Shown here one piece after another: positions 26,797 to 36,099 of a stretch of 64,000 bases of DNA. The DNA comes from DATBFU01 sp035498405 (lineage in GTDB: Bacteria; Acidobacteriota; Thermoanaerobaculia; UBA5066; Gp7-AA6). The position numbers and the translations under genes are program-made. Position 1 is the stretch's first letter; every line of letters begins with the position of its first letter. The DNA lies in the NCBI GenBank assembly GCA_035498405.1, contig DATKAE010000032.1, positions 1 through 64,000 of the forward strand, given 5' to 3'. The notes under the pieces are model-generated. The model searched no databases. It was given only the letters and a program-made list of their open reading frames with translations, and was not told the origin of the DNA.

Positions 26797-28079
26797 CGCT
26801 GACGATCCCTCGCGGCCGCGACGGCGAAGGCGAGCTCCTCCTCCGCCGAGATTCGACCGAGCCGCCGAGCCCGGCGAGTCGCCCCAAGCGCCCGGCCGAG
26901 CGCGGGTCCGGGAGGGATGCCGGCCGCGACCAGATCCCGTCCGCGGATCCTGAGCGCCGTCTCGCCCGCTTCGGAGTCGGTCGCGCCGAGCGCGGCCACC
27001 GCGAGGGCCTCGTCGGGTGAGAACGGCGAAGCGTCGCGGCTCGAACCGCCGGGGCGCCTTTCGGGCCAACGCTCGAGGGTGCGGGCGGCCTGACGGGAGA
27101 GGTTCAGACGCCGGGCGAGTCGCACCGTCCCCTCCGCCGGAAGGTCCGCCGCCCAGACCAACAGATACGCGAGCCACGACGTGCCGGACGGCGAGCTTGC
27201 CGCGAGCCTCTCGGCGCGAGAGAGGCGCGCTCTGGTCTGCGCGTCACCGCGCAAGGAGGGGTGCAGCGCAGCCGAGAGACCGAGCGCCGACAGCATCGAG
27301 ACGGCTCGAGCGCGTCCCGGCTCCGAAAGGATCCGCGCCACTTCGCGTCGCAACCGGTCGCCCGAGATCCGGTCCACGGCCCCCGCGTCGACTGCCTGGC
27401 GGATCCAACGCCTTGTCCGCGGCTCGATCCGGAAGCCCAGGCGGTTTGCATAGAGCACTGCCCGGAAGGCCCGGGTCGGGTCGTCCCGTGGCGATGCCGC
27501 GTGCAGCATCCGAATGAGGCCCCGGCGAAGGTCCGAGAGCCCTGCCTGCGGGTCGCAGAAGCGCGGCCCCGCGCCTTCCAGGCGCCAGGCCATCGCGTTG
27601 ACGGTGAAGTCTCGCCGGGCCAGGTCCTCCGTGATGCTTCCCGGATGAACCCGGGGCAAGGCCCCGGGGTGCTCGTAGGTTTCGCCTCGCGCCATCGCGA
27701 CGTCGAGCGCGCGCGCCTCGGGCAGCTCGAGCGTCGCCGTGCCGAAGCGGGCATGCTCCCGCACGGAGACGTCGAGACGCCGCGCGAGCTTCCGAGCGAA
27801 TCCCAAGGCATCGCCCTCGACGACCGCGTCGAGGTCTCGGACCGGCCGGTCGAGCAGCGCGTCCCTCACGGCGCCTCCGGCAACGTAGAGGGGCGTCCTC
27901 GTTTCCCGCGCCAGCGCCACGGCGCTGCGGAGAGCCTCCCGCACGGTCGGCGGCAGCCGTCGCAGCAGTTTTCCAACCGCGGCCGGGGAGCCCCGGTGCC
28001 TTGATCGCGCCGCCGAAGCCCGATCGGCGCCCGCTCTATTCGAAGACGTACTGAACCGAGTCCTCCCCTGCCAGGGCAC
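26793..28079 (-). CDS. CCA tRNA nucleotidyltransferase / poly(A) polymerase family protein
   Basis: This is a class II nucleotidyltransferase that adds CCA, or part of it, to tRNA 3' ends, or poly(A) to RNA. The head domain has YVAGGAVRDALLDRPVRDLDAVVEGD with the GG and DxD catalytic residues. The neck has RRDFTVNAMAW and the DDPTRAFRAVLYANRLGF stretch. A C-terminal helical body follows. No HD domain is visible. The start is uncertain: GTG at 28079 overlaps dnaE by 44 bases; GTG at 27944 would trim 45 residues. Conserved sequence begins around residue 35-45 of the long form. CCA versus poly(A) specificity cannot be decided by eye. Confidence 0.82.
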   Translation of the reverse strand: MPWQGRTRFSTSSNRAGADRASAARSRHRGSPAAVGKLLRRLPPTVREALRSAVALARETRTPLYVAGGAVRDALLDRPVRDLDAVVEGDALGFARKLARRLDVSVREHARFGTATLELPEARALDVAMARGETYEHPGALPRVHPGSITEDLARRDFTVNAMAWRLEGAGPRFCDPQAGLSDLRRGLIRMLHAASPRDDPTRAFRAVLYANRLGFRIEPRTRRWIRQAVDAGAVDRISGDRLRREVARILSEPGRARAVSMLSALGLSAALHPSLRGDAQTRARLSRAERLAASSPSGTSWLAYLLVWAADLPAEGTVRLARRLNLSRQAARTLERWPERRPGGSSRDASPFSPDEALAVAALGATDSEAGETALRIRGRDLVAAGIPPGPALGRALGATRRARRLGRISAEEELAFAVAAARDRQR

Positions 28080-31000
28080 GGATCTCGCTCGTCAAGCGCG
28101 GCGACGGGGCGACGCGGATCGAGTCGGCGGCCTTCACGCGCGCTTCGAACTCTCCGGGACGCACCAGCCGGATCGAGACCGGAGTCGTGCCGGGATACGA
28201 GGCGAGGCTCTCCCGGAGCCGTGACAGCACCTTCTCGTCGGCCAGGGCGAGGTTCACGCGGATCTCGATCTCCCGGGCCCGCCGCTCGTTGATCCCTTCG
28301 AGCGGGGCGACCTCCTGAACGGTCAGCTCCAGGGCCGCACCCGACTCGCGCACGATCGCGTTGACCAGGACCGGCAGGTCGGCCGCGATCCAGCCGCCGA
28401 CCCTCTCGTAGAGACTCGCGAACACGCAGACGGGCACGCTGCCCGTCGTGTCTTCCAGGACCGCCTTGAGCATCGTCTTGCCCTCGTTGACCCCCTTCTT
28501 GATCTTCTGCCGCTTCAACTGTGTCAGCACTCCCGCCACGCGCACCGTGCGGTCCACCCGGGACGGGAGCTCCACGATCTTTGCGTCCGCAAACCGCGCG
28601 ATCTCGTCGGTGTGGCGTGCGAGCGGGTGCCCGGTCACGTAGAAGCCGAGGACCTCCTTCTCTCCCTTCAGGCGCTCCTCGAGCGACCACTCCGGAATGT
28701 CCGCGAAATCGTCGCCGGGCGGTCCCGTCGCGCCGCCATCCTGTCCGAAGAGACTCGACTGTCCCCGCTCGGCCTCCTCTCGCCCCCGCGCCGCCAGGCC
28801 GAGGACCCGCTCGGCCGCGCCCGCCAGTGTCGCGCGGTTCTTTCCGAGAGAATCGAAGGCCCCGGCGGCGATCAAGGCGTCGAACGTCCGCTTGTTGACG
28901 AGCCGGGACTCCAGGCGCTCGGCGAACTCCGTGAACGAAGCGAATCGGCCGCGCGACCGCTCCTCCAGGATGGCTTCCGCCGCCGCCTCCCCGACGCCCT
29001 TGATCGCGGCGAGCCCGAACCGAATCGCCTCGCCGACCGACGTGAAATCCTTTCGCGATTCATTGATGTCCGGCGGGAGGACCGCGATCCCCATTTCGAC
29101 GCAGTCCCCGATCACCTTGACCAGGCCGTCGGTCGAGCCGATTTCGGCGGTCAAGGTGGAGGCCAGAAAGTCGACCGGATGATGCGCCTTCAGATAGGCC
29201 GTCTTGTAGGCGACGAGGGCGTAGGCCACCGCGTGGGACTTGTTGAATCCGTATCGCGCGAAGGGCTCGATCAGCGACCAGAGCTCATGCGCCTTCTTCT
29301 TGGGCGTGCCGTGCTCCGCCGCGCGCCTCAAGAACTTCTCTCCCTCGGCGGTCATGATCTCTTTCTTCTTCTTGCCGATCGCCTTGCGCAGCAGGTCCGC
29401 CTCCGCGAGCGAGTACCCGGCCACGCGTGAGGCGATCCGCATGACCTGCTCCTGATAGACCAGGATTCCGAGGGTTTCCTCCAGGATGTCGGCGATCTCC
29501 GGCAACGGGTAGGTGACCTTGCTCGTTCCGTTTCGCCGGCGGACGTATTCCTCGACGGTTCCGGCATCGAGGGCGCCGGGGCGGTACAACGCGTTCAACG
29601 CCGCGAGATCGGCGAAGACGCGCGGCTTCGCCCGGCGCAGCAGGTCCCGCATCCCGGTGGAATCGAACTGGAAGACGCAGGCGGTCTTCCCGGAGCGGAA
29701 GAGCTCGAAGGTCGCCTCGTCGTCGAGCGGGAGATGGTCGAGATCGATCGACTCCCCCGTCCTCGATTTCACGGCCGCGACGGTTGCGTCGAGAATGTCG
29801 AGCGTGATGAGGCCGAGAAAGTCGATCTTCAAGAGGCCCATCTTCTCGACGGCATTCATGTCGAATTGGGTCGTGATTTCGTCCTTGTTCGTCCGATACA
29901 GCGGCAGGTAATCGGTGATCGGACGGGGCGCGATGACGACACCGGCCGCGTGCATGCCCGCATGGCGCGAGAGCCCCTCCAGCCGCTCCGCGATGCGCAC
30001 GACCTTGGCGGCCGTTTCGTCCGAGGCGAGGAGTTCCTTCAATCCCGCCGAGTCGCGCAGCGCCCGGTCGAACGTGACGTCGGGCCCATCGGGCACGAGC
30101 TTGGCGATCCGGTCACCCGTCGAGACGGGCAGCGAGAGCACCCGGGCCACGTCGCGCACGGCGAGCTTCGGTTTGAGCTGCGAGAAGGTGACGATCTGGG
30201 CGACGTTCTCTCGGCCGTACTTCTTGGTCACGTACTCGATGACTTCTTGGCGCCGGGCCTGGCAGAAGTCGATGTCGATGTCGGGCATCGAGATCCTCTC
30301 GGGATTCAAGAACCGCTCGAAGAGCAGGTCGTAGCGCAGCGGATCGATCTCGGTGATTCGCAGGGCCCAGGAGACGATCGAGCCCGCCGCGCTGCCTCTC
30401 CCGGGGCCGACGGAGATGCCCTTCTCCCGAGCGTAGCGGATGAAATCCGACACGATGAGGAAGTAGGAGGGAAAGCCCATCTTCTCGACGACGCCGATCT
30501 CGTATTCCAGGCGTTCGCGGTACTTCTCGGGCGGCGCCGCGAGCGGAACCTCCGCCAGCCGGCGCTCCAATCCTTCCCGAGCGAGATCCCGGAAGTACTC
30601 GGCGGGGGTCTGGCCGGGCGGTGCGGCGAAGGTCGGCAGCTGCAAACCCTCCGCGTCCAGCGAGACCGCGCAGCGTTCGGCGATGGCGGCGGCGTTGCCC
30701 ACCGCCTCCTCGCTCCACGGCCGGAACCGCGCGCGCATCTCCTCCGGGCTCTTGACGTAGAACTCGTCGTTGTAGAAGCGCATTCGGCGCTCGTCCTCGA
30801 GCGTCTTGCCCATGCCGATGCACAGCAGGACTTCGTGAGCGAAGGCGTCGTCGCGTCGCAGGTAGTGGCTGTCGTTGGTCGCCACCGCGGGCGCCCCGGT
30901 TTCCGCCGACAGACGGAGCAGTTCCGGGAGGATCGCCGTCTGCTGAGGAAGTCCGTGGTCCATCAGCTCAACGAAGAAGTTCCCCTTCCCGAAGATCTCC

Positions 31001-31506
31001 TCGTACTCGAGGAAGGCCCTCTTGCCGGCCTCGAAATTGCCGCGCGCGAGGGCGCCGGCGACTTCTCCCTTGAGACACCCCGACAGGCCGATCAGGCCCT
31101 GGGCATGCTGGCGCAGCAATGCCTTGTCCATGCGTGGGCGGTGATAGAAGCCGGTCAGGTACGCCTCCGACACCAGACGAATGAGGTTGTGATAGCCGGC
31201 TTGAGTCGCGGCGAGGATCGTGAGGTGGTAGGCGTACCCCTCCCCCGACTCGCTTGCGGCTTCGCGTTCGCGGTCCCGCCGATCTCCCGGCGCGATGTAG
31301 GCCTCGATCCCGACGATCGGCCGCACGCCGCTCTTGATCGCCTCGTGGTAGAAGGCGAAGGCCCCGAACATGTTGCCGTGGTCCGTGACGGCGACCGCGG
31401 GCATGCCGAGCTCCCCCACGCGCTTGCACAGCTCGGGCAGCCGATTGGCGCCGTCGAGAAGCGAGTACTGGCTGTGGAGATGGAGGTGGACGAAGTCGCC
31501 GGGCAC
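28036..31506 (-). CDS. dnaE: DNA polymerase III subunit alpha
   Basis: DnaE is the replicative polymerase catalytic subunit. The 1156 residues start with the PHP domain (FVHLHLHSQYSLLDGANR, VTDHGNM). The C-family polymerase palm follows, with the catalytic DIDIDF near residue 405 and the GRGSAAGSIVSWAL region. The chain ends with the tandem helix-hairpin-helix and OB-fold domains (VRVAGVLTQLKRQKIKKG). It starts at a GTG directly after a sigma70-like promoter with no ribosome-binding site. It is divergent from an amino-acid permease with only 35 bases between. Confidence 0.97.
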   Translation of the reverse strand: MPGDFVHLHLHSQYSLLDGANRLPELCKRVGELGMPAVAVTDHGNMFGAFAFYHEAIKSGVRPIVGIEAYIAPGDRRDREREAASESGEGYAYHLTILAATQAGYHNLIRLVSEAYLTGFYHRPRMDKALLRQHAQGLIGLSGCLKGEVAGALARGNFEAGKRAFLEYEEIFGKGNFFVELMDHGLPQQTAILPELLRLSAETGAPAVATNDSHYLRRDDAFAHEVLLCIGMGKTLEDERRMRFYNDEFYVKSPEEMRARFRPWSEEAVGNAAAIAERCAVSLDAEGLQLPTFAAPPGQTPAEYFRDLAREGLERRLAEVPLAAPPEKYRERLEYEIGVVEKMGFPSYFLIVSDFIRYAREKGISVGPGRGSAAGSIVSWALRITEIDPLRYDLLFERFLNPERISMPDIDIDFCQARRQEVIEYVTKKYGRENVAQIVTFSQLKPKLAVRDVARVLSLPVSTGDRIAKLVPDGPDVTFDRALRDSAGLKELLASDETAAKVVRIAERLEGLSRHAGMHAAGVVIAPRPITDYLPLYRTNKDEITTQFDMNAVEKMGLLKIDFLGLITLDILDATVAAVKSRTGESIDLDHLPLDDEATFELFRSGKTACVFQFDSTGMRDLLRRAKPRVFADLAALNALYRPGALDAGTVEEYVRRRNGTSKVTYPLPEIADILEETLGILVYQEQVMRIASRVAGYSLAEADLLRKAIGKKKKEIMTAEGEKFLRRAAEHGTPKKKAHELWSLIEPFARYGFNKSHAVAYALVAYKTAYLKAHHPVDFLASTLTAEIGSTDGLVKVIGDCVEMGIAVLPPDINESRKDFTSVGEAIRFGLAAIKGVGEAAAEAILEERSRGRFASFTEFAERLESRLVNKRTFDALIAAGAFDSLGKNRATLAGAAERVLGLAARGREEAERGQSSLFGQDGGATGPPGDDFADIPEWSLEERLKGEKEVLGFYVTGHPLARHTDEIARFADAKIVELPSRVDRTVRVAGVLTQLKRQKIKKGVNEGKTMLKAVLEDTTGSVPVCVFASLYERVGGWIAADLPVLVNAIVRESGAALELTVQEVAPLEGINERRAREIEIRVNLALADEKVLSRLRESLASYPGTTPVSIRLVRPGEFEARVKAADSIRVAPSPRLTSEIRALAGEDSVQYVFE

Positions 31507-31513
31507 GATTTCG

Positions 31514-31542
31514 ATTCTAGGGCTGGCTTATCCTAAGCGCAA
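31514..31542 (-). promoter_or_regulatory. dnaE promoter, leaderless type
   Basis: On the minus strand TTGCGC (31542-31537) and TAGAAT (31519-31514) are 17 bases apart. The -10 ends 7 bases before the dnaE GTG, so the transcript should begin at or next to the start codon. The -35 touches the first base of the divergent permease ATG, whose own TATCCT -10-like element (31529-31534) lies between the two dnaE elements. Confidence 0.55.
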
Positions 31543-32861
31543 TGTCCTTCCGCCGAGCGCTCGGCACGTTCGACGCAACGATGATGGTGATCGGCGGAAT
31601 CATCGGAGCCGGAATCTTCATCAATCCGTATCTGGTCGCGCAGCGCCTCTCCTCGGGCGGGCTGGTGCTCGCGGCCTGGGTCGTCGGGGGCGCCGTCGCG
31701 ATGGCCGGCGCGCTCGCCTTCGCCGAGCTCGCCGCGCTCTTTCCTCGCGCCGGAGGAGAGTACGTCTACTTGCGGGAGGCCTTCCATCCGCTGGTCGGTT
31801 TTCTCTTCGGTTGGGCTTCCTTGCTGATGATCCAGGGCGGGGGCCTGGCGGCCGTCGCGATCACCTTCGCAGAGTACGCTCTCCGGCTGTGCGGCGCCCC
31901 ATCCGCGTCCGGGACCCCGCTCGCCGTGGGCGCCCTCGCCTCGCTCTCTCTGGTCAACATCGTGGGTGTCAAGCCGGGCAGCCGGCTCTTGAACGTCCTG
32001 GTGGTGCTCAAGATCGCCGCACTGTCCGCTTTGATCGGCGGAGGACTCCTGCTGCCTCGGGTCGCGCCGCCCCCGGCCCCGCCGGGCGCGCCTCCCGGAG
32101 GAACCGGGCTCGCCGCTTTCGGCGCGGCGCTCATTCCCATTCTCTTCTCCTACGGCGGATGGCAGAACGCCAACGTCGTCTCGGAGGAGATTCGTGATTC
32201 CCGCCGCACCCTGCCGACGGCGCTCGTCGCCGGGACGGCGGCCGTCATCCTCGTCTACGTGCTCGTCAACGTCGTTTACCTGGGCGCGCTGGGCCGGGAG
32301 GGGCTCGCCTCCACGGCCACCCCCGCCGCCGACGCCGTGCGCCGCCTCTTCGGATCCCAGGCGGACCGCCTGATCGCCGCCGCGATCGCGGTCTCCACCT
32401 TCGGGTTCCTCGATCTGACCCTGCTCGCCCCGACGCGGATCTCCTACGCCATGGCGAAAGACGGCCTCTTCTTCCCCGCGCTCGCGAGGCTCCACCCCCG
32501 ATTCCAGACGCCGGTTCTCGCGATCGCGGTGCAAGGAGCCTGGGCGATTCTTCTCGTGCTCACGGGCACCTTCGCCGACCTGGTGGACTCCGTGGTCTTC
32601 GCCGACTGGATCTTCTTCGGACTGACCGTGGCCGGTCTCTTCGTCTTCCGGAAGAGGCCCCCGGACACGGCGAAGGCTGACGCCTTTCACGCTCCGGGCT
32701 ATCCGGTCATCCCCGCCCTTTTCGTCGGGGCGGCGGCCCTGGTCGTCTGGAGCGCCATCCGATCGAACCCTTTCCGCTCGGCCCTGGGCACGGCCCTGCT
32801 CGCCGCCGGGATTCCGGTCTACTTCTTCTTCGCGCGCCGGCCGCGCATCGCCGAGAGCTAG
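31542..32861 (+). CDS. APC-family amino-acid permease
   Basis: This 439-residue inner-membrane protein has about twelve hydrophobic helices and the APC-superfamily opening DATMMVIGGIIGAGIFINP, plus the helix-3 phrase FPRAGGEYVYLREAFHPLVG. Substrates of this family are amino acids or related amines moved with protons or by exchange. It is divergent from dnaE and ends 3 bases before an aminotransferase gene, so uptake linked to amino-acid breakdown is likely. The specific substrate cannot be read from the sequence. Confidence 0.86.
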   Translation: MSFRRALGTFDATMMVIGGIIGAGIFINPYLVAQRLSSGGLVLAAWVVGGAVAMAGALAFAELAALFPRAGGEYVYLREAFHPLVGFLFGWASLLMIQGGGLAAVAITFAEYALRLCGAPSASGTPLAVGALASLSLVNIVGVKPGSRLLNVLVVLKIAALSALIGGGLLLPRVAPPPAPPGAPPGGTGLAAFGAALIPILFSYGGWQNANVVSEEIRDSRRTLPTALVAGTAAVILVYVLVNVVYLGALGREGLASTATPAADAVRRLFGSQADRLIAAAIAVSTFGFLDLTLLAPTRISYAMAKDGLFFPALARLHPRFQTPVLAIAVQGAWAILLVLTGTFADLVDSVVFADWIFFGLTVAGLFVFRKRPPDTAKADAFHAPGYPVIPALFVGAAALVVWSAIRSNPFRSALGTALLAAGIPVYFFFARRPRIAES

Positions 32862-32864
32862 TCC

Positions 32865-33938
32865 GTGGTTCGCGCACGCGCTCCGTACATGGAATGGGCC
32901 AAGAGCCGGCCCGGGCCAAGGCTCGACCTGGCGGGAAGCAACCTGCTCGCCTGCTCGCTTCAGGACCTGCCGGGCGCCCGAGAGGCCGTCGAGCTCGCCG
33001 GCGAGAGCCCGGACGGCTACCCGCCCCTGCTCGATGCCATTGCTTCCCGATACGGCGTCGAGCCCGATCGGGTGTCGACCGCTCCCGGCTGCTCGGGGGC
33101 CAACTTTCTCGCGTGCGCCGCGCTGCTCGAGGCGGGAGACGATGTTCTGATCGAGCGGCCGACTTACGATCCGCTCGTCGCCGCGGTCCGGATGCTGGGA
33201 GGCCGGCCGCGCTTCTTCGACCGACGCTTCGAACAGGGCTTCGCGCTCGACCCCGAGTCGATCCGGAAAGCCTTCGGCCCAGCGACGCGTCTCTTGATCG
33301 TCTCCAATCCGCACAATCCCAGCGGCGTTCTGGCGACCGACGAGGAGATCGTCGCGCTCGCCGGCATCGCGGAGCAGTCGGGCGTTCCCGTCCTGGTCGA
33401 CGAGGTTTACATGGACGCGGTCGTGGATCGGCGCCTCAGTCCGGCGGCGACGGTCTCCCCCCTGTTCGTCACCTCGAACAGCCTGACGAAGGCGTACGGG
33501 CTTTCGGCGCTGCGTTGCGGCTGGACTCTGGCCTCCCGGGAGATCACCGAGAGGATCCGTCGAGCGCGCGACGTCGTGGATGTCTCGGGGCCCATCCCGG
33601 CCGAGCGCCTGGCGCTAGCGGCGTTTCGCCATCTCGACCGCCTCAGGGAGAGGGCGCGCGGCTTGATCGAGCCCAATCGGCGGCTCTGGTCGGAGTTTCT
33701 CGCTCGAGAGCCCTCGCTGGAGGGCGTCCCCTCGGCGGCAACCCTCGCCTTTCCCCGGTTCCGGGACGGACGAGATGCGGCCGTCTTCGTGCGGCGCCTC
33801 TTCGAGGCCCACGGCATCGCCGTCGTGCCCGGCCACTTCTTCGGGCTGCCCGCTCACTTTCGGGTCTCGCTCGGGGGAGCCTCGGCGGCGCTCGCCGAGG
33901 CCCTCCAGACGATGGGGCGGTCGCTCGGGGAAGCCTGA
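32865..33938 (+). CDS. PLP-dependent aminotransferase, class I/II
   Basis: The 357-residue protein is a fold-type I aminotransferase. It has NPHNPSG, the DEVYMD segment and the PLP lysine at residue 209 (SLTKAYGLSALRCGW), followed by a small C-terminal domain. It is slightly shorter than typical aspartate-type enzymes. The GTG start is 3 bases after the permease stop, which makes an uptake-plus-transamination pair likely. The amino-acid specificity is unknown. Confidence 0.85.
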   Translation: MVRARAPYMEWAKSRPGPRLDLAGSNLLACSLQDLPGAREAVELAGESPDGYPPLLDAIASRYGVEPDRVSTAPGCSGANFLACAALLEAGDDVLIERPTYDPLVAAVRMLGGRPRFFDRRFEQGFALDPESIRKAFGPATRLLIVSNPHNPSGVLATDEEIVALAGIAEQSGVPVLVDEVYMDAVVDRRLSPAATVSPLFVTSNSLTKAYGLSALRCGWTLASREITERIRRARDVVDVSGPIPAERLALAAFRHLDRLRERARGLIEPNRRLWSEFLAREPSLEGVPSAATLAFPRFRDGRDAAVFVRRLFEAHGIAVVPGHFFGLPAHFRVSLGGASAALAEALQTMGRSLGEA

Positions 33939-33959
33939 GCGCGCCTCGCGCGCCGACCG

Positions 33960-33983
33960 AGCTATATCAATATCGATATAGCT
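33960..33983. terminator. AT-rich inverted repeat between convergent genes
   Basis: Perfect 9-bp arms AGCTATATC (33960-33968) and GATATAGCT (33975-33983) flank a six-base loop in the 52-base gap between the aminotransferase and guaA, which converge here. It is strikingly AT-rich for this genome. A two-way terminator fits the position, although a T-run is lacking; a protein-binding palindrome is the other possibility. Confidence 0.45.
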
Positions 33984-33990
33984 GCGAGGC

Positions 33991-35532
33991 TCACTCCCAC
34001 TCGATCGTCGCGGGTGGCTTGGACGTGATGTCGTACACGACCCGGTTGACCCCCCGAACGCTCCGGACGATGCGCGTCGCGATGGCGTCGAGCACCTCGT
34101 GCGGCATTCGGAACCAGTCGGCCGTCATGAAGTCGACCGTCTGGACGGCCCGCACGGCCAGCACGAACTCGTGCGTGCGCATGTCGCCCATGACGCCGAC
34201 CGAACGCACGGGCAGGAGCACCGCGAAGGCCTGCGCGATCGCGTCGTAGAGGCCAGCGGCCCGGATCTCGTCGAGGACGATCTCGTCCGCCTTCTGGAGG
34301 ATGGCGACCTTCTCGCGCGTGACCTCTCCCGGGATCCGGACGGCGAGCCCCGGTCCGGGAAACGGATGGCGGGTCAAGAACTCCCGAGGCAGCCCGAGCT
34401 CGGCCCCCAGGGCTCGCACTTCGTCCTTGAAAAGCTCTCGAACCGGCTCGATCAGCTCGAGTCCGAGCTTCTCCGGCAGCCCTCCGACGTTGTGATGCGT
34501 CTTGATGACGGCCGAGGGACCCTTGATCGAGACCGACTCGATGACGTCCGGGTACAGCGTTCCCTGAGCGAGGTAGCGCGCCTGCGGAATCGACCGCGCC
34601 TCTTGCTCGAACACCTCGATGAAGGTGCGCCCGATGATGCGACGCTTCTCCTCCGGATCCGTCACCCCCTCCAGGCGGGACAGAAAGACGTCCGATGCGT
34701 CTACGGCCCGGATGCGAATTCCGAGGTGGCGGAAAGCCTCCTCGACCTGCTGCCGTTCGTGAGCGCGCATCAGCCCGTGATCCACGAGAATCGGGTGGAC
34801 CCGTTCTCCCAGGGCCTCGCGCAGCAGGATCGCCGTGACCGACGAGTCGACGCCGCCGGAAAGGGCGCAGAGCACGGCGCCTTCCGGCGCCTGCGCGCGA
34901 ATCGAGGCGACCTTCTCGGCGCGGAAGGAGGCCATCGTCCAGTCGGGTTTGGCGCCGCAGATGCGGAAGAGGAAGTTCTCCAGGATCACGGCGCCGTGCA
35001 CGGTGTGGCGCACCTCCGGGTGGAACTGCAGCCCGAAGAGACCCTTCTTGGGATCCTCGAAGGCGGCAATCGGGCTGGAAGAGGTCGAACCGATGACGCG
35101 AAAACCGGGAGGCGAGGCTTCGATCGAGTCTCCGTGGCTCATCCAGACGGTTTGCTCGGGCTCGAGGCCGCGGAAGATCTCCGAGTCGGGTGACACTTGG
35201 GCCAAGGCGCGCCCATACTCCCGGTCGCCTCCCCCCGCGACCTTCCCTCCCCAGGCGTGAGCCATCCATTGCATGCCGTAGCACAGTCCCAAGGTCGGCG
35301 TCCCGAAATCCCGCGGGTCCGCTGCCGGAAGCGGCGCCCCTTCTTCGTAGACACTCTGCGGGCCCCCGGAAAGGATGATCCCCGCGGGGTTCCAGCGGGC
35401 GATTTCGGCGGCCGGGGCGGTTCCGGGAAGAACGACCGAGAACACCCGCGCCTCGCGGATGCGCCGCGCGATCAGTTGCGTGTACTGGGAGCCAAAATCG
35501 AGAACCACGATCGGCCGCGACGGCGCACTCAC
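33991..35532 (-). CDS. guaA: GMP synthase (glutamine-hydrolysing)
   Basis: GuaA converts XMP to GMP with glutamine as nitrogen donor. The 513-residue protein has the class-I amidotransferase domain (DFGSQYTQLIARRIRE, nucleophile Cys in GLCYGMQ, HPEV) and the ATP-pyrophosphatase P-loop ALSGGVDSSV. The C-terminal dimerisation domain ends in SKPPATIEWE. The GTG start at 35532 is fixed by the conserved N-terminus and overlaps the stop of the upstream membrane-protein gene by four bases. guaB is not in the window. Confidence 0.97.
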   Translation of the reverse strand: MSAPSRPIVVLDFGSQYTQLIARRIREARVFSVVLPGTAPAAEIARWNPAGIILSGGPQSVYEEGAPLPAADPRDFGTPTLGLCYGMQWMAHAWGGKVAGGGDREYGRALAQVSPDSEIFRGLEPEQTVWMSHGDSIEASPPGFRVIGSTSSSPIAAFEDPKKGLFGLQFHPEVRHTVHGAVILENFLFRICGAKPDWTMASFRAEKVASIRAQAPEGAVLCALSGGVDSSVTAILLREALGERVHPILVDHGLMRAHERQQVEEAFRHLGIRIRAVDASDVFLSRLEGVTDPEEKRRIIGRTFIEVFEQEARSIPQARYLAQGTLYPDVIESVSIKGPSAVIKTHHNVGGLPEKLGLELIEPVRELFKDEVRALGAELGLPREFLTRHPFPGPGLAVRIPGEVTREKVAILQKADEIVLDEIRAAGLYDAIAQAFAVLLPVRSVGVMGDMRTHEFVLAVRAVQTVDFMTADWFRMPHEVLDAIATRIVRSVRGVNRVVYDITSKPPATIEWE

Positions 35533-36038
35533 GCCTCGCCTGCCTTCCGCAGCGCCGCGAGCGGCGCCGCCAGAGCCGCGGCCGGCAGCAGGGCCGCCGC
35601 GCCAGCGCCAAACGGCGCCAGGGCGACGATCAGCGGCGCCAGCAGCGTGCCCGGAGCCTTCCGAGACACCGTCGATTCGCCAAACAGCACGAGCGCGCCG
35701 CTGGCCAGAAGGAACAGCACGGAGAACGCCGCGGCGAAGGACCGCCGGTAAGCGGATCCGGTCCTCCCGGCGGGTCGTCCGAAGAGCGCCGTTTCCGCGA
35801 GAGTGATCCCGAGCACGAGGAGCAACGCGAAGACGTAGGCGGGGACGAAGAGGAGCCCCGCCTGCGCGAGGAAGCGCAGCTCGGGCGTCCAGCCGGAGAT
35901 TCGGGGCCCGATCCATTGCTCGAAAAAGGGATAGGTCCCGAAGCCGGCGTCGCCCCGCCCGTGTGTCAAGAGGAACGCGAGCGCGCCGAGGAGGAAGGCC
36001 GAAGGGAGCAGGAGGGCGATCTGGCGGAGAAACGTCAC
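35529..36038 (-). CDS. Small membrane protein of unknown function
   Basis: I do not recognise a family. From the GTG at 36038 it has 169 residues and about four hydrophobic segments (LLLPSAFLLGALAFLLTHG, FVPAYVFALLLVLGITLAE, SFAAAFSVLFLLASGALVLF and a C-terminal Ala/Leu-rich stretch). The longer upstream reading frame runs through the divergent promoter and is not credible. TACAAT at 36055-36050 lies 11 bases before the start. Overlap with guaA (GTGA) shows co-transcription, but no functional link is evident. Confidence 0.65.
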   Translation of the reverse strand: MTFLRQIALLLPSAFLLGALAFLLTHGRGDAGFGTYPFFEQWIGPRISGWTPELRFLAQAGLLFVPAYVFALLLVLGITLAETALFGRPAGRTGSAYRRSFAAAFSVLFLLASGALVLFGESTVSRKAPGTLLAPLIVALAPFGAGAAALLPAAALAAPLAALRKAGEA

Positions 36039-36049
36039 GGCGCGCCGCG

Positions 36050-36090
36050 ATTGTATCGAATCCGCCGTCTTGGCTGCCCGCCTGTAAGAT
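36050..36090. promoter_or_regulatory. Divergent -10 elements for guaA operon and phosphatase gene
   Basis: In the 61-base divergent gap, TACAAT on the minus strand (36055-36050) lies 11 bases before the membrane-protein GTG. TAAGAT on the plus strand (36085-36090) lies 9 bases before the phosphatase ATG. Neither has a clear -35. No Shine-Dalgarno sequence precedes the plus-strand start. Confidence 0.4.
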
Positions 36091-36099
36091 GACGCCGCC

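Noticed and set aside
29734..31536. A 600-codon plus-strand open frame antisense to dnaE
   Set aside because: It mirrors dnaE codon structure and has no start signal or recognisable domain.
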